DNA of 47,778 nt. Source: an uncultured Myxococcales bacterium (GTDB lineage: Bacteria; Myxococcota_A; UBA9042). This document shows positions 8,432 to 16,242 of this stretch, in pieces; within the stretch, counting starts at the first letter, position 1, and every line of letters begins with the position of its first letter. Below the pieces are notes generated by a model. It searched no databases. It saw only the letters and a list, made by a program, of their open reading frames with translations, and was not told the DNA's origin. The translations under genes and the position numbers were made by a program. The stretch covers positions 1 through 47,778 of the forward strand of contig CAJBNH010000025.1 of the NCBI GenBank assembly GCA_903955385.1, in the 5' to 3' direction.

Positions 8432-8862
8432 CCCGCCCGTCCGCACCGCCCTCGCCGCACTTGGGCCGCACCGTCAAGGTGTCGGTCGAAGTGCCCGCGT
8501 GGACTTTTGCCAAGCGCCGCGCCGACGGAACGGTCGACTTCGTGTCGCCGCTGCCGTGCCCGTGGGCCTACGGCTCGCTGCCGGGTGAGGCGGGGGGCGA
8601 CGGCGACGACCTGGACGCGCTGGTGCTGGACCAGAGAGGCCCGGCCGGCTCCACGCTGTCGTCGACCGTGCAGGGCGTGGTGCACTTCGTCGACGCCGGG
8701 CGAACCGACGACAAGCTGGTGTGCGCCAAACAGTCGGTCAACAGGCGGCAAAGAGTCGCCATCCGTGCCTTCTTCCGCGTGTATGCCCTGGCCAAGCGGG
8801 CGCTGAACCTCACCCGTCGCCGCACCGGCACCACGCAGGTGGTGGGGTTGGAGTGGCGATAG
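8428..8862 (+). CDS. Diverged family I inorganic pyrophosphatase, translationally coupled to uppS
   Basis: 144 residues starting at the ATG inside the uppS stop overlap. Compared from memory with E. coli PPase, it keeps SVEVPA (Glu20 position), PCPWAYGSLPG (PCNYGYI region), DGDDLDAL (metal Asp65/67/70 pattern, with Asp where Pro or Glu is usual) and the D-x4-D-x-K triad in DAGRTDDKL. A Tyr is kept in FFRVYALAKR, but the Arg43 segment is shortened and the Lys after the Tyr is replaced. It is about 30 residues shorter than the bacterial enzyme. Most simply it hydrolyses pyrophosphate, including that released by UppS. Activity is not proven given the missing residues. Confidence 0.8.
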   Translation: MTRPSAPPSPHLGRTVKVSVEVPAWTFAKRRADGTVDFVSPLPCPWAYGSLPGEAGGDGDDLDALVLDQRGPAGSTLSSTVQGVVHFVDAGRTDDKLVCAKQSVNRRQRVAIRAFFRVYALAKRALNLTRRRTGTTQVVGLEWR

Positions 8863-8877
8863 GGCTCACCGTCGCGC

Positions 8878-8907
8878 TTGGCCCCCCTTCGTCCGCCGTG
8901 CCATACT
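8878..8907 (+). promoter_or_regulatory. Possible sigma70-type promoter for the M3 peptidase gene
   Basis: TTGGCC (8878-8883) and CATACT (8902-8907) are 18 bp apart, about 50 nt before the start at 8957. Each hexamer matches consensus at four of six positions, so this is only suggestive. Confidence 0.3.
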
Positions 8908-8956
8908 GCGCCCCCCAAGGGTTGCGAATGCCGCCCACCTCGCCGAGGAGTCCCTG

Positions 8957-10987
8957 ATGTTCAAGCGCCTTTCGCTGACCGCCGTTGTCGCTGCCGTCGC
9001 CGCCACCGTCATCGCGTGCGGTGCCCCGCAGCAGGCCCCCGCGCCGCCGCCGCCGCCGACTCCTGAGCCCGTGGTCGAGGAAGCGCCGCCCCCGCCGCCC
9101 ATCGACCCGCTGCTGCAGCGCTGCCAGGACCGCATCGCCGCGGCCAAGGTGCAGCGCGAGGCCATCGTCGCCAAGCCGGGCCTGCAGCAAACCCTGGATG
9201 CGTACAACACGCTGCAGATCGAGCTGGGCAACGCAGAGGCCGAGTCGAGCCTGATGCGGGCGGTCCACCCCGAAGCCACGGTGCGCGACGCCGCGTCGGA
9301 GTGCGAGCAGCGTGTGGCTGCGGTGATGACCGAGCTCTCGCTGGACCGGCCGCTGTACGAGGCCTTTGCCGCGCTGGACATGACCGGGCAGGCTGCCGAC
9401 GCCCAGCGGCTGGTGACCAAGACGCTGGAGGACTTCAAGCGTGCCGGCGTGGACAAGGACGACGCGACCCGCGCGCGCATCAAGGCGTTGAACGAGCAGT
9501 TGGTCGACGTCGGGCAGAAGTTCGACAAGGCCATCACCAGCGACGTGCGGTCGATCGAGGTTGAGCCGACGCGACTGAAGGGCTTGCCGCAGGACTGGAT
9601 CGACGCGCACAAGCCGGGCGAGAACGGCAAGGTCAAGGTCACCACCAACTACCCCGACTACATCCCGTTCATGAGCTATGCCGAGGACGACGCGGCGCGC
9701 AAAGAGCTGTACGTCGTGTACCGTCAACGCGCATGGCCAGAGAACGGCGAACACCTCAAGAAGATCCTGGAGATCCGCTACGAGCTGGCGACCATCCTCG
9801 GCTTCCCGAACTGGGCCGCCTACATCACCGCCAACAAGATGATCCAGAACGACAAGAACGCCGCCGACTTCATCGCCCGCATCAGCAAGGCCGCCGGTCC
9901 CCGCAGCAAGCGAGACCTGGGAGTGCTGCTGGCTGCGCTGAAGACGACCGACAAGGCGGCCAAGGTCGTCGAGGATTGGCAGCAGGCCTACCTGTCGAAC
10001 GTGGTCAAGAAGGCCAAGTACGCGTTCGACCCCCAGGAATTGCGTCCGTATTTCCACTTCGACAAGGTCAAGTCGGGGCTGCTGGACCTGACGTCCAAGC
10101 TGTTCGGCATCCGCTATGTCGAGAACAAGGACACGGCCCGCTGGCACCCCGACGTGTCGGTCTTCGACGTGTTCGAGGGCGAAAAGGCCATCGGCACCAT
10201 CTACCTGGACATGCATCCGCGCGAGAACAAGTACAAGCACGCGGCCCAGTTCACCCTGACCAATGGCGTGGCGGGCAAGCAGCTGCCGGCCGGCGTACTG
10301 GTCTGCAACTTCCCCAATCCCCGCACCGGCAACGGTTTGATGGAGTACAAGGACGTCGAGACCTTCTTCCACGAGTTTGGCCACCTGCTGCACCACGTGC
10401 TGGGCGGCGGTCAGCGGTATTCGCGCTTCTCGGGCGTGGCCACCGAGTGGGACTTTGTCGAGGCGCCGTCGCAGATCTTCGAGGAGTGGGCCAGCGACTA
10501 CACCACGCTTGCTGCCTTTGCGAAGAACGACAAGGGCGAGGCCGTGCCCAAGGCGCTGGTCAAGAAGCTGAGGGACTCTGAGGAGTTCGGCAAGGGCCTG
10601 TGGGTGCGCCACCAGATGTTCTACGCAAGCCTGTCGCTGGCGATGCACGACCGCGACCCCAAGGACCTGAACCTGGACCAGCTGGCCGAGCGGCAGATGG
10701 CCGCCCACAGCCCGTACCCGTTCGTGCCGGACACGCACATGCAGGCCTCGTTCGGCCACCTCAACGGCTACTCTGCGATTTACTACACCTACATGTGGTC
10801 GATGGTGATCGCCAAGGATCTGTTCAGCGCGTTCGAGAAGGCCGGTATCCACGATGTCGCGACGTCGATGAAGTACCGCAAAGCGATCCTGGACCCCGGT
10901 GGATCCAAGGACGCAGCCGATCTGGTGCAGGATTTCCTGGGGCGGAAATACGATTTCAAGGCGTTCGAGAAATGGCTGAATCGCTGA
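8957..10987 (+). CDS. M3-family zinc metallopeptidase, lipoprotein (thimet oligopeptidase/Dcp-like)
   Basis: 676 residues starting at ATG 8957 after a GAGGAG ribosome site. Lipobox VIACG (Cys 21) is followed by a Pro/Glu-rich linker (residues 24-50) that would extend the domain from the membrane. The catalytic part has the M3 zinc motif HEFGH (about 472-476) in ETFFHEFGHLLHH and the downstream third-ligand region FVEAPSQIFEEW. NGYSAIYYTYMWS near the C-terminus is also typical. M3 peptidases cleave short peptides within a closed cavity. A lipid-anchored, exported form suggests processing of peptides in the periplasm or outside. It stands alone between uppS-ppa and the kinase gene. Confidence 0.92.
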   Translation: MFKRLSLTAVVAAVAATVIACGAPQQAPAPPPPPTPEPVVEEAPPPPPIDPLLQRCQDRIAAAKVQREAIVAKPGLQQTLDAYNTLQIELGNAEAESSLMRAVHPEATVRDAASECEQRVAAVMTELSLDRPLYEAFAALDMTGQAADAQRLVTKTLEDFKRAGVDKDDATRARIKALNEQLVDVGQKFDKAITSDVRSIEVEPTRLKGLPQDWIDAHKPGENGKVKVTTNYPDYIPFMSYAEDDAARKELYVVYRQRAWPENGEHLKKILEIRYELATILGFPNWAAYITANKMIQNDKNAADFIARISKAAGPRSKRDLGVLLAALKTTDKAAKVVEDWQQAYLSNVVKKAKYAFDPQELRPYFHFDKVKSGLLDLTSKLFGIRYVENKDTARWHPDVSVFDVFEGEKAIGTIYLDMHPRENKYKHAAQFTLTNGVAGKQLPAGVLVCNFPNPRTGNGLMEYKDVETFFHEFGHLLHHVLGGGQRYSRFSGVATEWDFVEAPSQIFEEWASDYTTLAAFAKNDKGEAVPKALVKKLRDSEEFGKGLWVRHQMFYASLSLAMHDRDPKDLNLDQLAERQMAAHSPYPFVPDTHMQASFGHLNGYSAIYYTYMWSMVIAKDLFSAFEKAGIHDVATSMKYRKAILDPGGSKDAADLVQDFLGRKYDFKAFEKWLNR

Positions 10988-11026
10988 GGACCTGACCCGC
11001 ACCGCCACTCGGCCGACGCGATTCGT

Positions 11027-11044
11027 CCCGGCCGCACGGGTTTT
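11027..11044 (+). terminator. Short GC hairpin followed by TTTT
   Basis: CCCG (11027-11030) and CGGG (11037-11040) flank a six-base loop and are followed at once by TTTT, about 40 nt after the M3 peptidase stop. The stem is only 4 bp, so this is a weak intrinsic-terminator candidate. Confidence 0.35.
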
Positions 11045-11094
11045 CGCCGTTCCGCCGCTTAACATGCACGACAACTGTCTGATTCTGCACCACT

Positions 11095-11123
11095 TTGACG
11101 CAGGCGCGGCACGAGTCTAGGCT
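11095..11123 (+). promoter_or_regulatory. Sigma70-type promoter just before the kinase start
   Basis: TTGACG (11095-11100) and TAGGCT (11118-11123) are 17 bp apart. The -10 box ends 8 nt before the ATG at 11132 and no Shine-Dalgarno-like sequence lies between. If used, the transcript would begin at or within a few bases of the start codon, giving a leaderless message. Confidence 0.5.
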
Positions 11124-11131
11124 ACTGGCCC

Positions 11132-12853
11132 ATGGAACGCCTCTGCCCCGAATGCTCCCAGCCCACGGCCGAGAGCACTTGCCCCGTCCACGGTTGCCCG
11201 ACGGTGCTGCGCGTCGCCGACGAATCGCCGCTGCGGCTGGTCGGCCAGACGTTTGGCGGCCGGTACCTGCTGACGGCGATCCTGGGCGAAGGCGGCTTCG
11301 GCACCGTGTTCCGCGCGACCCACACCTCGACCCGGCAAGAGATCGTGGTCAAGGTGCTCAAGCCCGAGTTTTCAAAAGATCCCGTCCATATCCAGCGATT
11401 TCTGAACGAAGGTCGCGCCGCGTCGCGCCTGAACCACCCCAACACCGTGCGCGTGTTCGACTTCGGCCAGACCGACGATGCCCACCTCTATCTGGCGATG
11501 GAGCTGCTGAACGGTCGCGAGCTGTCGCGGGTGCTGCGCGACGTCGGCCGCATGGAGCCGCTGCGGGCCGTGCACATCGCGATTGGCGTGCTGAAATCGC
11601 TGGCCGAGGCGCACCAGGAAGGCATCGTTCACCGCGACCTGAAACCCGACAACGTCTTCCTGTGTCGCATCCACGGCGAGGACGACTTCGTGAAGCTGAT
11701 CGATTTCGGCATTGCCAAGTCGTATCAGAGCGCCGATCAGGACCTGACGGCCGCAGGATTCGCAGTCGGAACGCCCAAGTACATGAGTCCGGAGCAGGCC
11801 CGCGCCGAATCGCTCGATGGTCGCGCCGACCTGTACGCCCTGGGCATCATCCTTTACGAAATGCTCAGTGGAACCGTGCCCTTCCATGCTGCCAGCGCCA
11901 TGGCCACCATGGTCAAGCACTTGCAGGAGCCACCGCGTCCGCTGACTGAGGCTTGCGACCTGCCGCTGCCCGCGGGGCTGCCGGACGTGGTGCACATCGC
12001 CCTTCGCAAGTCGCGCGACGCCCGCTACCGGGACGCCGAGGACATGCGTGCCGCACTGGAGCGGGTGCTCGAGGGCGCCGGAGAGCCCGTGTCGCCCACC
12101 GGTCGCGCGCGTTCGGCCGAAGAACGCGGGCTGCTGCCACCGCCCGCGTCAGAGTTTGCCCCCACGCTGGAGCTGCCCAAGATTCCGGCCAGTCCCGTCC
12201 CCGTCGTACTGACGATGGCCGCGCCCCCAGAGCCGGCCGTCTCGCGCACGCCGCCGCCGGTAGAGGTGATTCCGCCCAAACCGTTGCCACCCGCCCAGCC
12301 TTCGCCGCGCCGACGCAGGCAGAGTACTTGGTCGGACTGGGTGTTGCCGGTGGGCATGCTGGTCGTCATGGCAGCGGCCGGGACCGCGGCGTGGTGGCTG
12401 CTGCAGCAGGACCCGAACCAACCGGCGAGCCAGTCCGAGCGCATTCAGGGTCTGGCGAACCGCGTGACCGGGCTGATGGACGACTGGGCGCGCAAGACGG
12501 TGGCTCCGCCGACGGCAGTCCCGACGCCGCCGGAACCTGAGACGAAGCGATCCATCGGACGCAAGTCATCGTCGCGCAAAGACAAAGTGGGGCGTCTTCT
12601 GGACCACGCCGACGTCATCGCCGCCACCCGCCTTTCGGTTCGCAAGTGCTTTGGCTCCGAGGCCGATCCCGAGAAGGCGGCGGGCAAGGTCACGCTGGAG
12701 GTCCGGGTCGGCGAAGACGGCGTCGCCGACCGCGTGCGATCCCGTGCTGAGCCCGACAACCAGGCCCTTGCCGCGTGCCTGCAGCGTGCATTCGCCGACC
12801 TGCACTTGGCTGAGCCTGCGGGCGACGCAACCTACGAATTCCCGGCGCCTTGA
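11132..12853 (+). CDS. Membrane Ser/Thr protein kinase with N-terminal zinc ribbon and AgmX/PglI-type C-terminal domain
   Basis: 573 residues. An N-terminal Cys knuckle (CPEC at 5-8, CPVHGC at 17-22) looks like a small zinc ribbon. The kinase domain spans about 44-320: LGEGGFGTVF (51-60), the VVKVL lysine (74), HRDLKPDN with Asp169, DFG with Asp191 and SPEQARAE. All key residues are present, so it should be active. A Pro-rich linker, one transmembrane helix (about 400-418) and a C-terminal domain follow. That domain (SVRKCFGSE, GKVTLEVRVGEDG, LAACLQRAF) matches the AgmX/PglI C-terminal type known from myxobacteria. Topology puts the kinase in the cytosol and the tail outside. No partner phosphatase or substrate gene is adjacent. 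Confidence 0.93.
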   Translation: MERLCPECSQPTAESTCPVHGCPTVLRVADESPLRLVGQTFGGRYLLTAILGEGGFGTVFRATHTSTRQEIVVKVLKPEFSKDPVHIQRFLNEGRAASRLNHPNTVRVFDFGQTDDAHLYLAMELLNGRELSRVLRDVGRMEPLRAVHIAIGVLKSLAEAHQEGIVHRDLKPDNVFLCRIHGEDDFVKLIDFGIAKSYQSADQDLTAAGFAVGTPKYMSPEQARAESLDGRADLYALGIILYEMLSGTVPFHAASAMATMVKHLQEPPRPLTEACDLPLPAGLPDVVHIALRKSRDARYRDAEDMRAALERVLEGAGEPVSPTGRARSAEERGLLPPPASEFAPTLELPKIPASPVPVVLTMAAPPEPAVSRTPPPVEVIPPKPLPPAQPSPRRRRQSTWSDWVLPVGMLVVMAAAGTAAWWLLQQDPNQPASQSERIQGLANRVTGLMDDWARKTVAPPTAVPTPPEPETKRSIGRKSSSRKDKVGRLLDHADVIAATRLSVRKCFGSEADPEKAAGKVTLEVRVGEDGVADRVRSRAEPDNQALAACLQRAFADLHLAEPAGDATYEFPAP

Positions 12854-12881
12854 CGCCGGTGACCTGCGACCCCAGCCGAGA

Positions 12882-12908
12882 TCGACAGGACGCACCAGAC
12901 TCTATAAC
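12882..12908 (+). promoter_or_regulatory. Sigma70-type promoter overlapped by a palindrome
   Basis: TCGACA (12882-12887; five of six to consensus) and TATAAC (12903-12908; five of six) lie 15 bp apart, about 70 nt before the ATG at 12977. The spacer is short. The -10 box lies almost wholly inside the 17-bp palindrome at 12904-12920, so a bound repressor would block the promoter. Confidence 0.45.
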
Positions 12909-12920
12909 GCAGTGCGTTAT
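12904..12920. promoter_or_regulatory. Perfect 17-bp palindromic operator-like site
   Basis: ATAACGCA-G-TGCGTTAT is a perfect 8-bp inverted repeat around one central base, 56 bp before the lipoprotein gene at 12977 and 51 bp after the kinase stop. It is AT-richer than its surroundings and symmetric like a TetR-, GntR- or Arc-type dimer site. No regulator gene is adjacent. Confidence 0.55.
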
Positions 12921-12976
12921 CCCGAGTATCCTGACCGCCTTCCACCAGACCCGAGGTCCCGGGTCAGAGGTTCGCC

Positions 12977-14713
12977 ATGAAGTCCATGTGTGCACGCTCT
13001 TTGTTCTGGCTGTTGGTCCTGACGCTGTCGGCCTGCGCAGCGGTCGAGCCCGAATTCACGAGTGATGCCGGGCAAGAGGCGCCGGCAACCGAAGCGACGG
13101 TCAGCGCCTTGACCACCACCAGCGTCCTGACCGCAGCCGAAAACCGAATGCTGTTGTCGCTGGGCAGCGAGAACGGCTGGGACCTGTACGTGACCCCGGG
13201 CGTCCCCGGCGCGAACGAGGCCATCAAGGCGCTGATCGTCAGCATGCCCGGGGTCGGCATCCCGTCGGCGGCCATCGCGCGCATCTCGACCGACGCGTGG
13301 AAGACGTCGAAGGACATCGCCGGAACGACGGTCAAGATCGAGGGACGCAAGGCGTTCCGGTTCCTGCTGGGCGGCCACGCGGCAGGCAAGCAGCTGCAGA
13401 TGGCGTTCCGACTGACGTTTTCGGGGACCGACATCTGGCTGAGCGCCCAGGACAAGAACTACAAGGTCGACATCAAAGCCGACGCCGCGCTGAAGTGGGC
13501 CGGCGACGTCGCAACCGTGCAGGATGGGCTAACGCGGCAGATCCCCGGCGACGTGGCGTACCGCTTCCACCCGCTGACGGTGCGGGTCGACACCTGGCCG
13601 GAAACCCCCAAGGTCGACGCGGTGTTGCACTACACGACCAACGACTTTCAGAAGCTGACTTCGGTGCCGATGACCCTGGATGCCGTCAAGGTGGGCGCCA
13701 CCGGCGACCACTCACGGTGGATCGCCACCCTGCCGGCCACCGCACTGGCGACGGGCGCCAAGCTGGTGTTCTGGGTCGAAGCCAAGACGGCCAGCAGCTC
13801 AGCGTTTGCCAGTCTGGACGGCAAGAACTACACGGCCACCCTGGCCACGCCGCCCGCAGTCTCGTTCGCCAAGGTCGGCAAGTACTCGTTCTCCAAGCAG
13901 TCCGGCTGGTCGTTCGAGTCGACGCTCGACAACCCCTTCGTCTCGATCCCGTCCAGCTACATGCCGCCGTCGATGCCCGCGGTCGAGCTCTACGTCGCCG
14001 GCGTGACCGACCGTGCTGACGCGGGCAACATCGCGCTGGGCGGTTTCGTGCGGGTCGAGGTGTGGTCGCCCTTCTTCTCCGGTTCGCTGGTCGACGGCCG
14101 CTGGATGGACTGGAGGCTCGGCTTTCAGGAGCAAAAGGGCTCGAACTGGCGGATGTCCTGGCCCGTGCGGTCCCACGGCGCCCCCTTCAGCCCCCCCAAC
14201 GGCGTCATCCACATCGTGAACGGGATGCCCTACGCCCCGGCCGGCGACTACCCGTACAAGTTCCGCATCACCAGCGACAACGGCCAGACTTGGCAATGGC
14301 TGGGCACCGGCGCCCTGCCTTGGGGCGGCGACAACCGCACGCTGACATGGACCAACCAGGAGTATCCGCCGCAGCTGACCGTCGCTGGCACGCCGACGTG
14401 GGGCAAAACGCTGCTGAACGTCGCGTCGGTGCACAAGATCGAGCTGGTCAACACCACCAACGACACGCTGGCGATGAGCTCGATTGCCCTGAACAACCCC
14501 AATGGCGTCTTCGCGGTCAAGGTGGTCGGGTGTACTGCCCTCTCGCCATGCACGAAGACCCTGAAGCCCGGCGCGCGCTTGACGATGAACGTGACGTTCA
14601 AGCCCAAGGTCAAGGGGCTGGCCACGGCAGCCGTCACGCTGCAGCTGCAGGCGACGACCAGCCCGTATCTCAAGGGGCCGTATACGGTGGGATTCGAGGG
14701 GACCGGGTACTAA
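12977..14713 (+). CDS. Large lipoprotein with C-terminal ASH-like (choice-of-anchor D type) domain
   Basis: 578 residues from ATG 12977, with a GAGG site upstream. Lipobox LSAC at about residues 15-18 (MKSMCARSLFWLLVLTLSAC). The mature protein looks all-beta. The middle resembles immunoglobulin-like strands (VDTWPETPKVDAVLHYTTND, GAKLVFWVEAKT). Residues about 470-578 (KIELVNTTNDTLAMSSIAL...LTMNVTFKPKVKGLATAAVTL) have the ASH/choice-of-anchor D pattern of extracellular bacterial proteins. The region around 300-460 (FRITSDNGQTWQW) is Trp-rich. No catalytic motif seen. Probably surface-exposed and structural or ligand-binding. Expression may be controlled by the palindrome-covered promoter just upstream. 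Confidence 0.75.
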   Translation: MKSMCARSLFWLLVLTLSACAAVEPEFTSDAGQEAPATEATVSALTTTSVLTAAENRMLLSLGSENGWDLYVTPGVPGANEAIKALIVSMPGVGIPSAAIARISTDAWKTSKDIAGTTVKIEGRKAFRFLLGGHAAGKQLQMAFRLTFSGTDIWLSAQDKNYKVDIKADAALKWAGDVATVQDGLTRQIPGDVAYRFHPLTVRVDTWPETPKVDAVLHYTTNDFQKLTSVPMTLDAVKVGATGDHSRWIATLPATALATGAKLVFWVEAKTASSSAFASLDGKNYTATLATPPAVSFAKVGKYSFSKQSGWSFESTLDNPFVSIPSSYMPPSMPAVELYVAGVTDRADAGNIALGGFVRVEVWSPFFSGSLVDGRWMDWRLGFQEQKGSNWRMSWPVRSHGAPFSPPNGVIHIVNGMPYAPAGDYPYKFRITSDNGQTWQWLGTGALPWGGDNRTLTWTNQEYPPQLTVAGTPTWGKTLLNVASVHKIELVNTTNDTLAMSSIALNNPNGVFAVKVVGCTALSPCTKTLKPGARLTMNVTFKPKVKGLATAAVTLQLQATTSPYLKGPYTVGFEGTGY

Positions 14714-14797
14714 GGTCGCCAACGGAATCAGGTCGATCCCCATCGTCCGTTGCCGCGAGTCCGCATCGGCGATGCTTGGCAACCCAGCAACAGCAGA

Positions 14798-14846
14798 GGC
14801 ACCGACGCAACTGCTTGCGTCCTGCCGAGTTGTTTCTGTCGGTGCC
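14798..14846. terminator. Stem-loops between convergent genes
   Basis: GGCACCGAC (14798-14806) pairs perfectly with GTCGGTGCC (14838-14846), which directly abuts the pgk stop codon. Inside it, GACGCAA (14804-14810) and TTGCGTC (14815-14821) form a competing 7-bp hairpin with a CTGC loop. The lipoprotein gene (+) and pgk (-) converge here, so bidirectional termination is likely, although no long T-run follows either stem. Confidence 0.5.
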
Positions 14847-16106
14847 CTAGGCCCGCTTGTCCAGCACTTCGATCGGCGGCATGGCCTTGCCTTCCAGGTA
14901 CTCGAGGCTGGCGCCGCCACCGGTCGACACGTGGGTCATGCGCTCGCCCAGGCCCATCTGCTCGACCGCGGTGGCTGAGTCGCCGCCGCCGATGACGCTG
15001 ACGGCGCCCCTGTCGGTCGCGCGGGCGACGGACTCGGCCACTGCGCGCGTCCCTGCGGCGTAATCGGGGTTCTCGAAGACGCCCATCGGGCCGTTCCAGA
15101 CCACGGTACCGGCCTTCTCGATCACGTCGGTGAACCGGCGAATCGTCAGCGGGCCGATGTCCATGCCCATCAGGGCGTCGGGAATGTCCACGCCGGTGAT
15201 AGAAACGGGTTTGCCGGCCTTGAAGTCGTCGGTGGCCAAGTGGTCGACGGGCAACAGGATCTTGGTGCCGGCCCGGTCGAGCAGCTTCTGCATCTCGTCG
15301 ACCTGATCCGCCTCGACCAGACTCTTGCCGATGCGCACGCCGTGGGCCGCCAGCAGGGTGTAGGCCATCGCGCCGCCGATCAGGATGGTGTCGACCTTCT
15401 CCAGCAAGTTGGCGATCAGCTTGATCTTGTCCGACACCTTGGCGCCGCCCAGGATGGCCACGAACGGGCGCTTGGGCTCAGCGACGGCCTCGGCCAAGTA
15501 CTTGATCTCCTTCTCGACCAGGAAGCCCGCCACCGCCGCACCGCCGCGCTTCTGAATCGCCTTGGCCACGCTGTACATGCTGACGTGCTTGCGGTGGCAG
15601 GTGCCGAACGCGTCGTTGACGTACGTGTCGCCCAGCCGGGCAAGCTTGGCGGTGAAGCCGTTGATCTTCTCTTCCTGCTCCGGCGTCGGCTTCTTGTCCG
15701 GGTTCTTCTTGGCCTTGTCGATCAGGTCCTCACCCGCGTCGAAGCGCACGTTCTCCAACAGGATCACGTCGCCCGGCTGCATCGCCTGCACGGTCGCGAA
15801 GTCCTTGTCGCCGCCCACGTCGCCATCGCCCAACAGCACAGGGCGCGTCAGCAGCTGCGCCAGACGATCGGCCGCGGCCTTGTTCGAGAATTCCGCCTCG
15901 AAGCCCTTGCCGCTGGGACGCCCCAGGTGGCTCATCAGCACGACACGTGCGCCTTGGTCGACGGCCCGCTGGATGCTGGGCACCGCCTGCACGATGCGGC
16001 GGTCGTTGGTGATGGCGCCGTCTTTCAGCGGGACGTTGAAGTCCACGCGCATCAGCACGGTCTTGCCCGACAGGTTCACGTCCACGATGGTCTTGGTCGT
16101 CGCCAT
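14847..16106 (-). CDS. pgk: Phosphoglycerate kinase
   Basis: 419 residues, a normal length. The ATG at 16106 gives MATTKTIVDVNLSGKTVLMR; the frame stays open upstream but that part is not PGK-like. Motifs seen: RVDFNVPL, SHLGRPSGKG, LLENVRF, YVNDAFGTCHRKHVS, FVAILGGAKVSDKI, VVWNGPMGVFE and the nucleotide-binding VIGGGDSATAV with STGGGASLEYLEG. It transfers phosphate between 1,3-bisphosphoglycerate and ADP in glycolysis, in the cytosol. A Lys-rich insertion (KAKKNPDKKPTPEQEEK, near residue 125) lies just after the LLENVRF segment. No gapA or other glycolytic gene is adjacent; the neighbours are envelope lipoproteins. Identification is secure. Confidence 0.96.
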   Translation of the reverse strand: MATTKTIVDVNLSGKTVLMRVDFNVPLKDGAITNDRRIVQAVPSIQRAVDQGARVVLMSHLGRPSGKGFEAEFSNKAAADRLAQLLTRPVLLGDGDVGGDKDFATVQAMQPGDVILLENVRFDAGEDLIDKAKKNPDKKPTPEQEEKINGFTAKLARLGDTYVNDAFGTCHRKHVSMYSVAKAIQKRGGAAVAGFLVEKEIKYLAEAVAEPKRPFVAILGGAKVSDKIKLIANLLEKVDTILIGGAMAYTLLAAHGVRIGKSLVEADQVDEMQKLLDRAGTKILLPVDHLATDDFKAGKPVSITGVDIPDALMGMDIGPLTIRRFTDVIEKAGTVVWNGPMGVFENPDYAAGTRAVAESVARATDRGAVSVIGGGDSATAVEQMGLGERMTHVSTGGGASLEYLEGKAMPPIEVLDKRA

Positions 16107-16145
16107 GTTCTTGCAGTCCTTTGCCGGGGTTGCGTGGCCCGGCTG

Positions 16146-16161
16146 TTCCCGTTCACGGGAA
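16146..16161. promoter_or_regulatory. Inverted repeat upstream of pgk
   Basis: TTCCCGT-TC-ACGGGAA is a 7-bp perfect inverted repeat 40 bp before the pgk start. It could be an operator, or in RNA a 6-bp stem with a UGAA tetraloop. No T-tract follows on the minus strand, so it is not an obvious terminator for the upstream lipoprotein gene. Confidence 0.4.
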
Positions 16162-16242
16162 GTCGCGCGCGGTTCTACCACCGCAGAAGCTTGCTGTCTG
16201 CCGGACGCCGTGCCGGTGGACAGGTCAGGAGACGAACCGCGC

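Noticed and set aside
8810-11074. 754-codon open frame on the minus strand opposite the M3 peptidase gene
   Set aside because: Shadow of high third-position GC. Arg/His/Val-rich low-sense translation with no signal or motif, while the plus strand has HEFGH and a ribosome site.
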